DNA of 64,000 nucleotides from Gnetum montanum. Lineage: Eukaryota; Streptophyta; Gnetopsida; Gnetales; Gnetaceae. The stretch covers positions 100,096-164,095 of the forward strand of contig MNCI01036301.1 in NCBI GenBank assembly GCA_015680685.1. Direction: 5' to 3'. The position numbers and the translations under genes were made by a program. The notes beneath the pieces are model-generated. The model was given only the letters and a program-made list of their open reading frames with translations, searched no databases and was not told the origin of the DNA. Below are positions 22,400 to 32,660 of the stretch, piece after piece (position 1 is the first letter of the stretch; each line of letters opens with the position of its first letter).

Positions 22400-22903
22400 G
22401 ATGCAATTAGCAAGCCATGCTTTACAAGAAATCTTCAATATTTCTTCCAAGTTTCTTCCAAAATTCCTTTCTTTCAAAATCCTACCGTTGAAGCTCTTTT
22501 TATAATAGCTTTTGAGTAGTTACCATCATCATGAGGAATTAAGGTAAGTTACAAATATCATTTGAATCTAGTTATAACTACCATAGGAAGTTACAACTTC
22601 CATGAAAAGTTTTAACTCCTATAGATAATAAAGTTATATTTGCCAAGTATCTAGTAAGTACAACGAACCTTTTTTTAAAATATTTTGATGCCTTAGTATT
22701 TGTGTCTATTACCATGTGAAACCATAAAATTAGTTGTTCTACGTTAAGTTCTCTATGGTTTCTCCTTAAATAATAGACGTCACCATAGATAACACATGAG
22801 GAACCAACGCCAGTGTCATTTCCAACAAACGCACGCGCTCTGCTCCGTCTGGCCTCATGCATCGCCCATAGCACAACAATTCCGTCTTTCTTTCAACAGA
22901 GGA
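22400..22903. other. AT-rich sequence, nothing recognised
   Basis: This continues the sequence interrupted by H. No repeat end or gene is clear. On the minus strand the part near 22580-22874 is open and directly follows the gene fragment at 22904, so it could be its degraded tail. Confidence 0.4.
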
Positions 22904-23997
22904 TCACTGAACTTGCCAGAGTATTGGACCTCCAATAGATTTCCATCTGGGAGGCGCAGGGTGACCATTTGCAAAGAAAACCCCTCGTGCTACTATAGAA
23001 TCAGCAAATGATTCAACAATGTCTGTCGTATTTACAACTGGATCAACTAACTTCTGATGTTTTCTTACACGCCTACAACTATGACACCCAAGAAGGAAAT
23101 CAGCGTCACTCAAGTCGTTAACTGCCATCCACGCATCATCAATTGCTTCCTCACCAATAAAATCTAATATGTTTGCATGAGCAAAGGCAGAGAAACTTGC
23201 AGCTTCAGCATGTGCCTAGGATAATATGACTTCTGGAACTCCCATTTGCAGTGGACTTATTGCAAGATTCTCTTTTAGAGCAAAGGTTTGTCCTTGTAGC
23301 AAACCCTCATCGTCTACATTTTCTAGGTTTCATCTACAATCGACAAGTTGTGGCTTCCAGTGACAATACAAGAACTGTTGCTGTTCTTGATTTCAGGTGA
23401 TCGAATGAGCACAAGAATCCGATCCAGCAACGCCATGACCTCCACTAGAACACTCGGTTGCTTCGTCGTTTGAATCTGCAGCAGTTTTCCGCACTCCATG
23501 GCTGAACAATCGGAACAGTCGATGGGTCCGATTTTTTCAACCATTTCCATCGATTTTCCAATTTTAATTTGCAGATTTGAAATTCTTTCCACCAAGACCG
23601 TTCGTTCCACATTGGCCATCGATTGCTTCAAGCCTAGCATTGAAAGCGAAGTATCAAATACTGGATTCCATAGCCCTGTAGTTGTTCTACCTAAAGAATC
23701 TGAGAATTTCTCTTCAATGATATAATTCGTGCGCTCTGATTCTCTGCGCTGCTTCTGTGTTTGCTTGAAGCGAAGCTCTTGAGCACTGGTAGTAGAATTT
23801 GACTGTCCGCTGTATCTCCCATTCTGCCCCACTTTCTTCCTGTTCTGGTCTTCGTACACGCCATAGCAGAGCAGAGAGGCAGAAACAAAAGAACCAAAAA
23901 AAAAAAAAAAACACAAAAACCAAAGCTGAGCTTGCTGTAAATAATATCTCTCCTGCTGTTTACAATAAATTCTACGGTGAGCTTGCACTTGAAGCAC
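22904..23997 (-). pseudogene. Unidentified host gene fragment
   Basis: Two minus-strand frames join across a small frameshift near 23310. The first (about 23900-23323) is hydrophilic with an N-terminal basic stretch and a later IDCSDCSAMECGK segment. The second (about 23308-22904, one internal TAG) contains AWMAVNDLSDADFLLG, GCHSCRRVRKH and GHPAPPRWKSIGG and ends in TGA at 22906-22904. Codons look like an ordinary host gene, with CpG kept, unlike the surrounding elements. The true start is unclear; an ATG at about 23868 or upstream is possible. No intron is evident. I do not recognise the family. The frameshift and stop suggest a pseudogene or captured fragment. Confidence 0.5.
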
Positions 23998-24190
23998 AAC
24001 AATTTCAGTGGCACCATTCCTGATGGAATCAGCAAGTGAGCAATATACAGAGTCTTGAATTGGACGGGAATTCGTTGGAGGGGATTATTCTGCCCGATAT
24101 TGGGTGTCTGACAAAGCTCATTACATTCGGCCTTTCTGGCAATAATCTTAGGGGCTCTGTCCCCACATCTTTTGCTGTGTTTTACTGCAG
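23970..24190 (+). pseudogene. Leucine-rich-repeat fragment (receptor-like kinase type)
   Basis: Two to three plant LRRs can be read: LKHNNFSGTIPDGI near 23985, LELDGNSLEGIILPDIG from about 24050, and LSGNNLRGSVPTSF from about 24130. This is the LxLxxNxLxGxIP pattern of extracellular LRR receptor kinases or proteins. A frame change near 24035 separates the first repeat from the rest. There is no signal peptide, membrane segment or kinase. The fragment ends abruptly at about 24190, where PPR-type sequence begins. Confidence 0.7.
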
Positions 24191-24790
24191 CAGGGGTTTG
24201 CGGACGTTGCTTCATGGACTGCGTTCATTAGAGGTTGTGTTAAAAACGAGCTGCGGCAGCAGGCTCTGAGAGTGTTTTTGCAGATGAGAATGCAGAACAT
24301 CCGGCCGAATCAGTTCACGTATAACTGCATTTTGAACACCTGCGTCGATGCTACCGCACTGGAGCAAGGAAAACAGGTGCATGGAATGTTTGTGAAGAGC
24401 CAATTCAGAGGTGATGTTCACGTTTGCAGTGCACTTGTGGATATGTATTCTAAATGTGGCTGTATTTTGGATGCAGAGATGCTGTTTTGATGAATGCAGA
24501 GTAGGGATTTGGTTCTGTGAACCATGATGAATTCGGGGTATGCCCAGAACGGACAGGGCAGGGAGGCTACTGGGTTGTTTAGGCAAATGTTCAGTGCGGC
24601 ATTAGGCCTAATGATATTACCTTCGCTTGCATGCTTTTCTCCTTGCTGCTAGTAGGAATCAGACCAATCTGGAGGTGGGCATAATGGATGCAAAGCTCCT
24701 GTTTCGGTTGGAACGAGAGAATCCTGCAGCATGTGTTTAGCTTTCCGGCATTTATGCGGATATGGGTCGATGGGAGGAATTTTAACATTG
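24191..24790 (+). pseudogene. Pentatricopeptide-repeat (PPR) protein fragment, PLS class
   Basis: From about 24192 the plus strand encodes a PPR stretch: SWTAFIRGCVKNE, RPNQFTYNCILNTC, LEQGKQVHGMFVK and VCSALVDMYSKCG, ending in TGA at about 24488. After degraded sequence, about 24650-24780 resembles the E-motif region near the C-terminus (LERENPAACV, then LSGIYADMGRWEE). PLS-class PPR proteins are plant RNA-binding organelle factors with 10 or more repeats; only about three remain here, with internal deletions. It is joined without a gap to an LRR fragment, so it is not an in-place remnant of one gene. Confidence 0.8.
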
Positions 24791-24857
24791 ATGCCACTAA
24801 CTTGTAATTTTAATGTTGTTATAACCCACTGTTTTCCCTCGATCAACTTCATCATGC

Positions 24858-24945
24858 AAGCTTGTTCGGTTTAATTGCTGAAATGTGCTTATAATAAGAA
24901 AAAGCTTGTTCGGTTTAATTGCTGAAATGTGCTTATAATAAGAAA
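24858..24945 (+). repeat. 44-bp tandem duplication
   Basis: The unit starting AAGCTTGTTCGGTTTAATTG and ending ATAATAAGAAA occurs twice, at 24858-24901 and 24902-24945, without differences. It lies at the border between the host-gene fragments and element B. Confidence 0.85.
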
Positions 24946-26190
24946 TTGGTAATCATAGATGCCAAGCAAGAACAAAAGAGAAAATTAGTGGAAGTGATGA
25001 ATAAATGGCCAATTGCATTTGCATGGTCCTATGATGAAATCATTGACATTGATTCACGTAGCTATTAACACTGAATCTATATAGCTCAAAAGAACTTTGA
25101 ACCCCAAACTTAAAAAAAGTTATTAAACAAGAGTTGGAGAAACTACTAAAAGCTAGGTTCATCTATCCTATAGCAGATAGTGAATGGATTAGCCCGTTAG
25201 TTATTGTCCCAAAGAAAGGTATTTATTTTTAATTGTTGAACTTTATTAACCAAGTAATGGACATCATTGCAGTACACCCGTATTATAGTTTCTTGGACAA
25301 ATGGGAAATGTTTGCATATAGGTAAATGTCCTTTATTTTGTGTAATGCTCCGGCTACCTTCCAACAACGTGTGCTAACTATCTTTCAGAAAAAGATTAGT
25401 AATAGAGTGAAAGTATTTATGGATGATTTATACAGTTTAGAGCAAGTTTTGAAAATATATGTTGAAATTAACCTAAAGCTTAATTGGCAAAAGAGCCACT
25501 TAATGGTTCAAGATGGCATAGTCCTAGGACATAAAGTATCTAATAAAGGAATAGAGGTAGATCTAGAAAAGATCAGAGTCATTTAAAACATCACTCAGAG
25601 GTCACAAATAGTCAAAGATATTAGATGATTTCTTGGCCATACAGGATATTATAGGAGATTTATTGAAAACTTTTTAAAGATTGCAAAACTGCTAGTTGGA
25701 CTAACAAAGAAAGATGTACCATTTTGGTGGATAGAACAATGTGAGAAAGCATTTGGGACTTGAAAATAGAAATTAATCAAGACACAAATCCTCTAAGCTC
25801 TAGATTGGTTTGAGCCTTTCCACATTATGACATATCCTTCAAACTATACATTGGAGGCAATGTTAACTCAACTTGATGATTAGAAATGACCTTATTATAT
25901 ATACTATGCTAGTCGCAGCATCACTGGGGCACAACTTAATTATATTGCCACATAAAATGAGCTTATGGTTGTGGTGTATGCACTTGAAAAATTCAAACAC
26001 TATGTGCTTAGGTATCCTATTTATCTCCATACTAATCAAAGTGCTATCAAGTTGTTGATGAACAAACCAGCATTAAGTCCAAGAGTGGTAAGATGACTCG
26101 TCATTTTATAAGAATTTGACATTACAATGATTGATATGAAAGGAATTGAAAATGTTGTAGCTAATCACCTATCAAGGTTAAGATGGAAAT
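24946..26190 (+). mobile_element. Element B: truncated Ty3/gypsy element, left part
   Basis: B is a plus-strand pol relic more AT-rich than the A/C/D family. It begins just upstream of RT, with no LTR, PBS or gag. It is interrupted at 26190/26191 by C and resumes at 53438. GAAAT at 26186-26190 and GAAAC at 53433-53437 are the target duplication left by C, with one C/T change. B is the deepest layer of the nest. Confidence 0.85.
24960..26185 (+). pseudogene. Element B reverse transcriptase and RNase H
   Basis: RT is at about 25110-25600, with LCNAPATFQQRVLTIFQKKI at about 25338 and the catalytic FMDD at about 25418. It is followed by a deletion of the usual SxYG...ALxxL segment and then GIVLGHKVSNKGIEVD at about 25512. 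The segment before FMDD also lacks about 60 codons compared with A. RNase H runs to about 26180, ending in NHLSRL, close to the DHLSRL end of Athila-type RNase H. Several stops break the frame. No function can remain. Confidence 0.8.
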
Positions 26191-27041
26191 TGATGAGCGA
26201 CGAAATACCCCTATGCCCAACCATATGAATCAGAAGCATTCATGCATTATCTGGTTGAACTCCATAGACCTTAAGTTCCTAAGTACATTGGTTCTAGGAA
26301 GTGAAGTTTAATTAGGACGATTGTTGTCTTCTCAGTTCCACTTGTGAGGTACAAATGTATGGTTAAGTGCAACTGAGGTATATGATTTTTATCATTTTAT
26401 ATTTTATAAGTTTAATTTCCTAAAACAAGAATGAAAAGTAGAGGAATTTAATATCTAATTAATCTATTGCCTAACTAGCTTAACACAAGTACCCATTCCC
26501 ACTCTCTAGACACATCCTAAATGCATATAGCCCTGGTGGATTACCAAATGTTAAGCATTTCTGGGTTACCAAGCACTACACGTATGCTTGAAGTGGTCGT
26601 GCTTGTTTTTATTAACAATTAGAAATTAATTACTTAATTAAAGTGCATTAAGGTAAAGTGCATGAATATTAAATGCATCAAAGGAAACATTATTTTATTC
26701 TTAGTGCTACAAGGATTACCAAAAGGGCTCGTCTTTATTTCTGTTACACTATTGTGCTTAGGTACATTAGTGCTCGAACAAAGATCTGTACACACTCAGA
26801 CTCCTGTTGCAAGCACTTAGAAATATTCTAACTCTAGAATGGCTAAACTGCAAGAACTTTGTTACTCTATTCAAAAACTAATATGGAAATCGTGTGCCCA
26901 AGCGTTCTATTTATAGGTTGACATATACCTTGCGATATTGAATATTCGACATTGCATCTTGGGGTTCAATAATGAGTATCTGATATCAAGACTCTGATAT
27001 CATGTATTCGATATCGAAGCATATCTAAACATGATTCATCA
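26191..27041 (-). repeat. Element C 3' LTR
   Basis: An 851-bp LTR from TGATGAGCGACG to GATTCATCA on the plus strand. A minus-strand TATA region is at about 26904-26915, with GATATC/GATATTG motifs at about 26930-27020 upstream in that direction. Confidence 0.88.
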
Positions 27042-27053
27042 TACCCCCACGAC
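27042..27053 (-). promoter_or_regulatory. Element C terminal polypurine tract
   Basis: The minus strand reads GTCGTGGGGGTA directly before the 3' LTR. Confidence 0.8.
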
Positions 27054-29003
27054 TGATGAAAACTCGTCCTTGAGTGAATAAGAGAAGGACCAAGTTCCTT
27101 ACAAAATATTGGGCATATATGGGATCATTGATTGACATGCAACTTGATTCAGATGGAATAGAAAAATTCTAAGTGCCCAAGTATATGGATTTATAATCAT
27201 TTACAAAATTGGGTGTTCATGATAAGAGAAGTGAACACCTTGTTCAAAAATGACATCCAACTACTCTGGCAGCTGAAGAGAGAAGGAGAAAATTCAATGA
27301 TCATGAAGGGTCATTATCATATGGTGCTGCTGCTTATCCATTAGTGAAGATAGTCCCACTTCCAATCTACACTTCCCACTACAATCACAACAAAATCGTG
27401 GATTACTGTGTAGTGTGTAACATATAGCTTTTAATTACCTTATCTCATAGGTGGTTACACTTGGCTAGGTTGTGATTATGGTGGATTGACTCCTTTAGTA
27501 GTGTTAGTGGGAAGATTGACAAATAGGTAAAATGGATAGGCAACCCATTATTAAATTTGAAAAAGTTCAAACACAATGAAATGCTTAAAGAAGATTTAAG
27601 AATTCACAATAAATAAACATAGGATTTCACTGAAAAACATTGTAAAGATGCACACAATTGGATGTCATTAACAAGGCATGCAAAAGGATTTGATTGTAAG
27701 GATGTTTAAGGATAAAGAACTTAACTAATCAAACCAAAAGATATGAAAGTGGATCCTCCCCAAAGTAGGCATAGGCCTTTTATTTCCTTTGCATAACCTC
27801 AAACCAAGGAGTCTATGGGCCCCATTGATGATTAATGGTTACATAAAGTTAAGTACAAAAACTTGAAAGAAACTACCTAAGAATTTTGATACATCAAACC
27901 AAGACATCAAACAAGAACATGAAACCAGTAGTAAGGTGAGACATGGAAAGCACAGATGGATGAGGGAGAGAGTGGAATGGAGTTTCTAATTATGGTCACA
28001 TAAAGTCTCTTGTGCATTTGGTTAAATGACCTGATAAAATCCATCCTTAGTCTAAACTAAAACCAACCACATTTAGTGACATCACATTGCCATTCTAAAA
28101 CTAGTTCACCTCCTTGAGATACAAGAGTGCTTCCATAGAACAACCATCATTCCTTATTAGAGAAGAAAAGAGAAGTAGGAAGTTAGAAAGGGCTTTAGTT
28201 AGAGGGGATCTTCAAGCATGGGTAACATGTCTTTCTAGTCCCATAACTTTTGCTTGTAGCTCATTTATTATGTCTAAGGGGTGTGCTTTAAATTTCCATC
28301 ATTTTTTTGATGATGAAAACCATAGTATGCAAAGAATTATTCAACTCCCTGTTATTGGTTGACATGGAAACATAAGAAATCCATGAAAACACACATGCAC
28401 CCAAGTAAGCAGAAAGGCACAAAGAGTACTGAATTCCCTTGAAGTCACACATTGTCCAAACATTTGAATTCTTTTTAAATCAAGAAATCACCAAAGTCAC
28501 AAGTTCGTTAAATTTTTATCAATGAAAAAGAGACTGCACATTTTTAGAACAAGGAAAACCATAGAGTTTGTGAATGGGTGGATGCTGTGGACTCATTACC
28601 TATTTCATAAAAAAGAAATCATGTTCTAGTTATAAGTAACAAAATTCAAAGCTAGAATCCAAACACCAACAATCAAATAACTAGATAGTACATGCCCACA
28701 TCAATCAAACACACTATACCCAGTTGGCAATATGGCATGTTATTATTATAACATAATTAGAAAATCATATTCAAAATAAAGGAAACTATACAAGAAGGTG
28801 TAAAATATTTAAGAAAAATAAAATGTACTAACAATGTTGTAAAACAAAAACTTTGGAAAATTAATAATGTAAAAACAAAAAGGTGTAAGATAAAGAATGT
28901 GTAAAACAAAAAGTTGTAAAAACAACAAGGTGTAAAACAAAAATGTATAAAACAAAAAGAGGAAAAACTAAGGAGCTACTTATATATTTAACATGGATGT
29001 CCA
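27054..29003 (-). other. Element C 3' non-coding region
   Basis: About 1.95 kb between the two purine tracts, homologous to the matching parts of A and D and partly of E. The end next to the internal tract (28780-28970) is rich in AAAACAAAA words on the plus strand, so T-rich in the sense direction. It carries the antisense ORF at 28114-28362. Confidence 0.7.
28114..28362 (+). CDS. Small antisense ORF (element C copy)
   Basis: An 82-codon open frame opposite to the element's genes. It shares ERALVRGDLQAWVTCLS and the following SKGCALNFHHFF stretch with the A copy. It is open although the sense genes of C carry many stops. Protein status is unproven and no known domain is seen. Confidence 0.4.
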   Translation: MRYKSASIEQPSFLIREEKRSRKLERALVRGDLQAWVTCLSSPITFACSSFIMSKGCALNFHHFFDDENHSMQRIIQLPVIG

Positions 29004-29016
29004 TCTTCCCCACGAT
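29004..29016 (-). promoter_or_regulatory. Internal polypurine tract of element C
   Basis: The minus strand reads ATCGTGGGGAAGA just after integrase, about 1.96 kb upstream of the terminal tract at 27042-27053. Confidence 0.5.
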
Positions 29017-29039
29017 TAAGTTGAAAGGAGGAGATTCAA

Positions 29040-30380
29040 AAGATTGAGTGTGGTTGTCCATCTGATGAGGCATTTGTTGCATTAGCTGGCTTAGGCTTGT
29101 GAAAAGGTTTGGCTTATGATATATTGACTAGCTATTTCTTGTCTAGGCTCTTAAGTTTGTAAATCATCATGACCCTAAAAGGAAAAGTTTCATAAATTAT
29201 ATAAGGTCCTTCCCATAATGTCTAAAACTGAGTTCATTGAGGTACATGTGTGGGGTTCTAGTAAAGAATCTTATCTCTTGGTTGAAATTTAACTTTTCTA
29301 ATTTGAAGGTCATGATACTTTTTGTTGAATGCCTTCTACAACTCATTAGATAATAGGGCCACCAAGTGATTTTCCTCTAGCAAGTTGAGATGCATTAATC
29401 TTTCTTTTTGTGCTAGACTTAAGTCAAGGTTGAGGTCATAAGCTGTTGAAAGTGTATGGAGCTTGAATTGAATAAGAAGTCTTGGTAATTTTTTATACAC
29501 CAGCTCATAGGGAGAATAGCCTATAGGAAGTTTTCACGTTGAGTAGCAGGCCTAGAGGGCATCATTGATTTTTGTGCTCCAATTGCTTCTATATTTGGTG
29601 ATAATTTTCATTCGTATCTTTGTGATTTCCCTATTTGTAACCTCAGCTTAACCATTGGCTTAGGGGTGGTAGGATGTTGTTAGTTTATGTTCAACCCTCA
29701 AAAATTGCATAAGTTTTCGGAAGGTAGTGCCTGCAAAGTAAGTTCCATTATTAGAAATTAATGCATGTGGCACACCAAACCTATTTACAACATTTTTTTA
29801 TACAAATCAAGTAGTAGTAGAAGATGTATAGTCAATGATAGCTGTTGCTTCTACCCATTTCATACAATAGTCAACAACAACTATGATGTACGCCTTTTCA
29901 TTTGACATGGATGTGATGGAACCCATGAAATCAATGCCATAGATGTCGAAGGGTTTTAGTGGTTAGATCCATTATTGAGGTTCCTTCATTCGAGTAGTCA
30001 TTCCACCATCTTGTTGGAAGCATTCACAAGAGTGAACATATTGATGAACATCTCTAAAGATTGTTGGCCAATAGTACCCTGCCATCAGGATTTTAATGGC
30101 CATGCATCTCCTAACATAGTGGCCCCCACAAGGACCTTCATGAGCATCCTGGAGAACACATAGTTGATCAGCATCAAGGACACACCAACTAGGCCATCAG
30201 TGCACACCTTGTAGAGGTATCTGTAGATCTTTATGAAGAAATTATTGTTTCTTTTGGTGGTTCAACCCTTGTGGCATCTCTTGGGTGAGAAGATAGGTGA
30301 GAATGCCATCATACCATTTTATGCTTAGTGGGAAATTGTTCAGTTATAGCCCCAACAAAGAGAAGTTCATCAGGAAATAG
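29040..30380 (-). pseudogene. Element C integrase
   Basis: On the minus strand the zinc-binding N-terminus is at about 30150-30010 (HxxxCGGHY-type His pair, then a Cys pair). The catalytic core is at about 29970-29640, with a YCMKW-like block near 29870 and a SNNGT block near 29750, where the first Asp of the usual SDNGT has become Asn. The C-terminal part is at about 29520-29060. Stops break the frame in several places. Otherwise it closely matches the integrase of A. Confidence 0.8.
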
Positions 30381-32220
30381 ATTAGATAGTGGGCTTTCAT
30401 CCTCTTTGTTGTTCCATTACAACCAAGATAAGTGTTCATTAACCACATTCTCAGTTCCGTTTTGATGTACCATCGTAAGATCGAATTCTTGTAAGATCAC
30501 CAGCCACCATATGACATAGGGGCTCACTGTTGGTTTGTTCATTAGGAAGTCAATGACACTGTGGTCCGTGTGCACAAACACTTTGTATCCAAGCACATAA
30601 TGCTTAAACTTCTCTAGGGTAAACATCACTACCATCAATTCTTTTTCTATGGTGGTGTACTTTAATTATGCATCCACAATGCTTTAGCTTGCATAGTGGA
30701 TGTAATATGGATATTTCTTGTTGTTCATCTACATAAACATGACTTCCAATGCATAATTTGATGCATCTGTCATAACATGAAATAGTTTGGGCCAGTTAGG
30801 TGCTTGTAGAATTGGAGTTTCTACAAGTTTCTCCTTCAGATGTTGGAATGCTTTTTTACATTTTGTGGTCCAGAAAAATGGAGCATCTTTCTTTGTCAAC
30901 TTGATCAATGGTTTTGTGATCTTAGAGAAATTCTTTATAAATTGTTAGTAGTATCTAGTATGTCCAAGGAATGATCAAACATCTTTGACAACTTCTAGTT
31001 GGTCAGTAATTCCTTGAATGAACCTTATTTTTTTAAGGTTTACCTCAATTCTTGCTTATGGAATTTGGTGCCCTAATATATTACTTTCTTAGAACATTAG
31101 ATGAATATTTTGCTAATTAAGTTAAAGGTTTGTTTAAACACATAGTTTTAGTACTTGCTCAAGGTAGTCCAAGGCTTGCTCAAATGTAGCTCCATAGGTG
31201 GAGAAGTCATCCATGAAGAATTCCACATAACTACCGATCTGTTGTTGAAAAATGCTAAGGACAAGGTATTGGAATGTAGCAGGGGCATTACACAGACCAA
31301 AAGGCATCTTGCGATATGAAAAAGTCCCCCAGGAACTTGTGAATGTTATTTTGGCTTGGTCTTTTGGTATGGATATGGATTTGGTTATAGCCACTATAGC
31401 CATCTAGAAAACTATAAAAGTAATGCATAGATATTGTGTTTAACACCTAATCAACAAATGACAATGGAAAATGGTCCTTGAATATTACCATATTTAGCAA
31501 CCAATAATCGATGTAGGCCCATCACTTGCCACCTTTCTTTGGCACAATCACAAGTTGACTAACCCACTCGTTATTTGCAATGGAATAGATAAACCCCACC
31601 TTGAGGAGTTGTTGGATTTCTTCCTTGACAATTTTCTTTAGTTTGGGGTTCAATCACCTTTGTGGCTACCTCTTTGGCTTTAGGGTTAGATCGGTGTAGA
31701 TATGATGTCGACATATCCAAGGATCAATCCTTGTGAGTTTAGGATATGACTAGGCAAAGGCTGTTAACCATTTTTCAACCACATTAAATATCATATTTTT
31801 CTATTATTAAGTAAGATTTGCATTGATTATGACTAGCTTTCCATTTTTTAAGAACACATATTTCATGCTAGCTAGTAAATTTTTTAATTCAAGTGGCTCT
31901 TGCTTGAAATTTTTAGGAATTTCCAAATCTTTCCAATAGGTATCATCATTTGCATTATTGGAGAGTTGGTGATGAACTTGCTTCATTTCATCCATGCCTG
32001 TGACATATGCACATGCTAGGCTATCAGTAGGTTCCATGCAAAGTATGTAGCTTTCAAAATTAGTGATCAGCGATTGGGTGCCCTCTTGTTTTGTGGCTGC
32101 TACCTACAGATACCTTTGAATATCAGCTTTTGGTACACATTGCTTACATGTAGAGATGGATGCTCATTTCATTGATGAAAGTTTCTACACACAATTGCAC
32201 CATGTATTTTTGTACGTGAT
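30381..32220 (-). pseudogene. Element C reverse transcriptase and RNase H
   Basis: RT is at about 31640-31000, with FGLCNAPATFQ near 31300 and an intact catalytic FMDDFSTYG near 31220-31194. RNase H is at about 30800-30400, including VHTDHS near 30575 and ending HLSWL (Trp for Arg in the family's HLSRL). The spacer upstream (32037-31807) is the conserved pre-RT segment with LEIPKNFKQEPLELK. Several stops show transition decay. Of the copies here this RT keeps its active-site motif best. Confidence 0.82.
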
Positions 32221-32229
32221 GCATTGAAA

Positions 32230-32660
32230 TCACTTCTTTTGAATCTTCTCGAATGAGTTTTCTTTAGATATTTTCAGGGAAAGATCTTGGATGTCCATTT
32301 TGCATCAACGGTGCTTAGCCATGCCCTTCCCATGATGATTGGAAAGTTCCCTTTGCAGTTCTCTACCTTGATTGCTAGGAAATCAGTAGGATAAGACCAC
32401 CCATAGATAGTGGTCACAATATCCTCAGCTAGTTCTAATGAAATAGTGATGGACTAGTCTGCCAATACTAATATGATATTGCTCTTATTAAGAGGAGGTA
32501 GATTCCATGTAGTATACATCTCATGAGAAATTAGGTTGATATGAGAACCTAAATTAAGAAGAGCTTTGCACAGTTCATTCCTAGTAATCTACAAATAAAT
32601 AAGAGGACTCTCAAGATTAGCTAATTTCCTTGGAAGGCTTCCAACATGGATCCAATCACA
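32230..32660 (-). pseudogene. Element C aspartic protease, catalytic triad lost
   Basis: The retropepsin-like region is recognisable at about 32620-32500 by INLISHEMYT, but where A and D have DSG this copy reads NLG (32565-32540). Both changes (Asp to Asn, Ser to Leu) are single transitions. The downstream domain, up to about 32230, has the MGRAWLS-type segment near 32330. It could not be an active protease. Confidence 0.7.

Noticed and set aside
23323-23997. Intact protein gene of 224 codons
   Set aside because: The start is a Phe-rich read-through of a long A run (23897-23911), and the frame shifts near 23310; better treated as a broken fragment.
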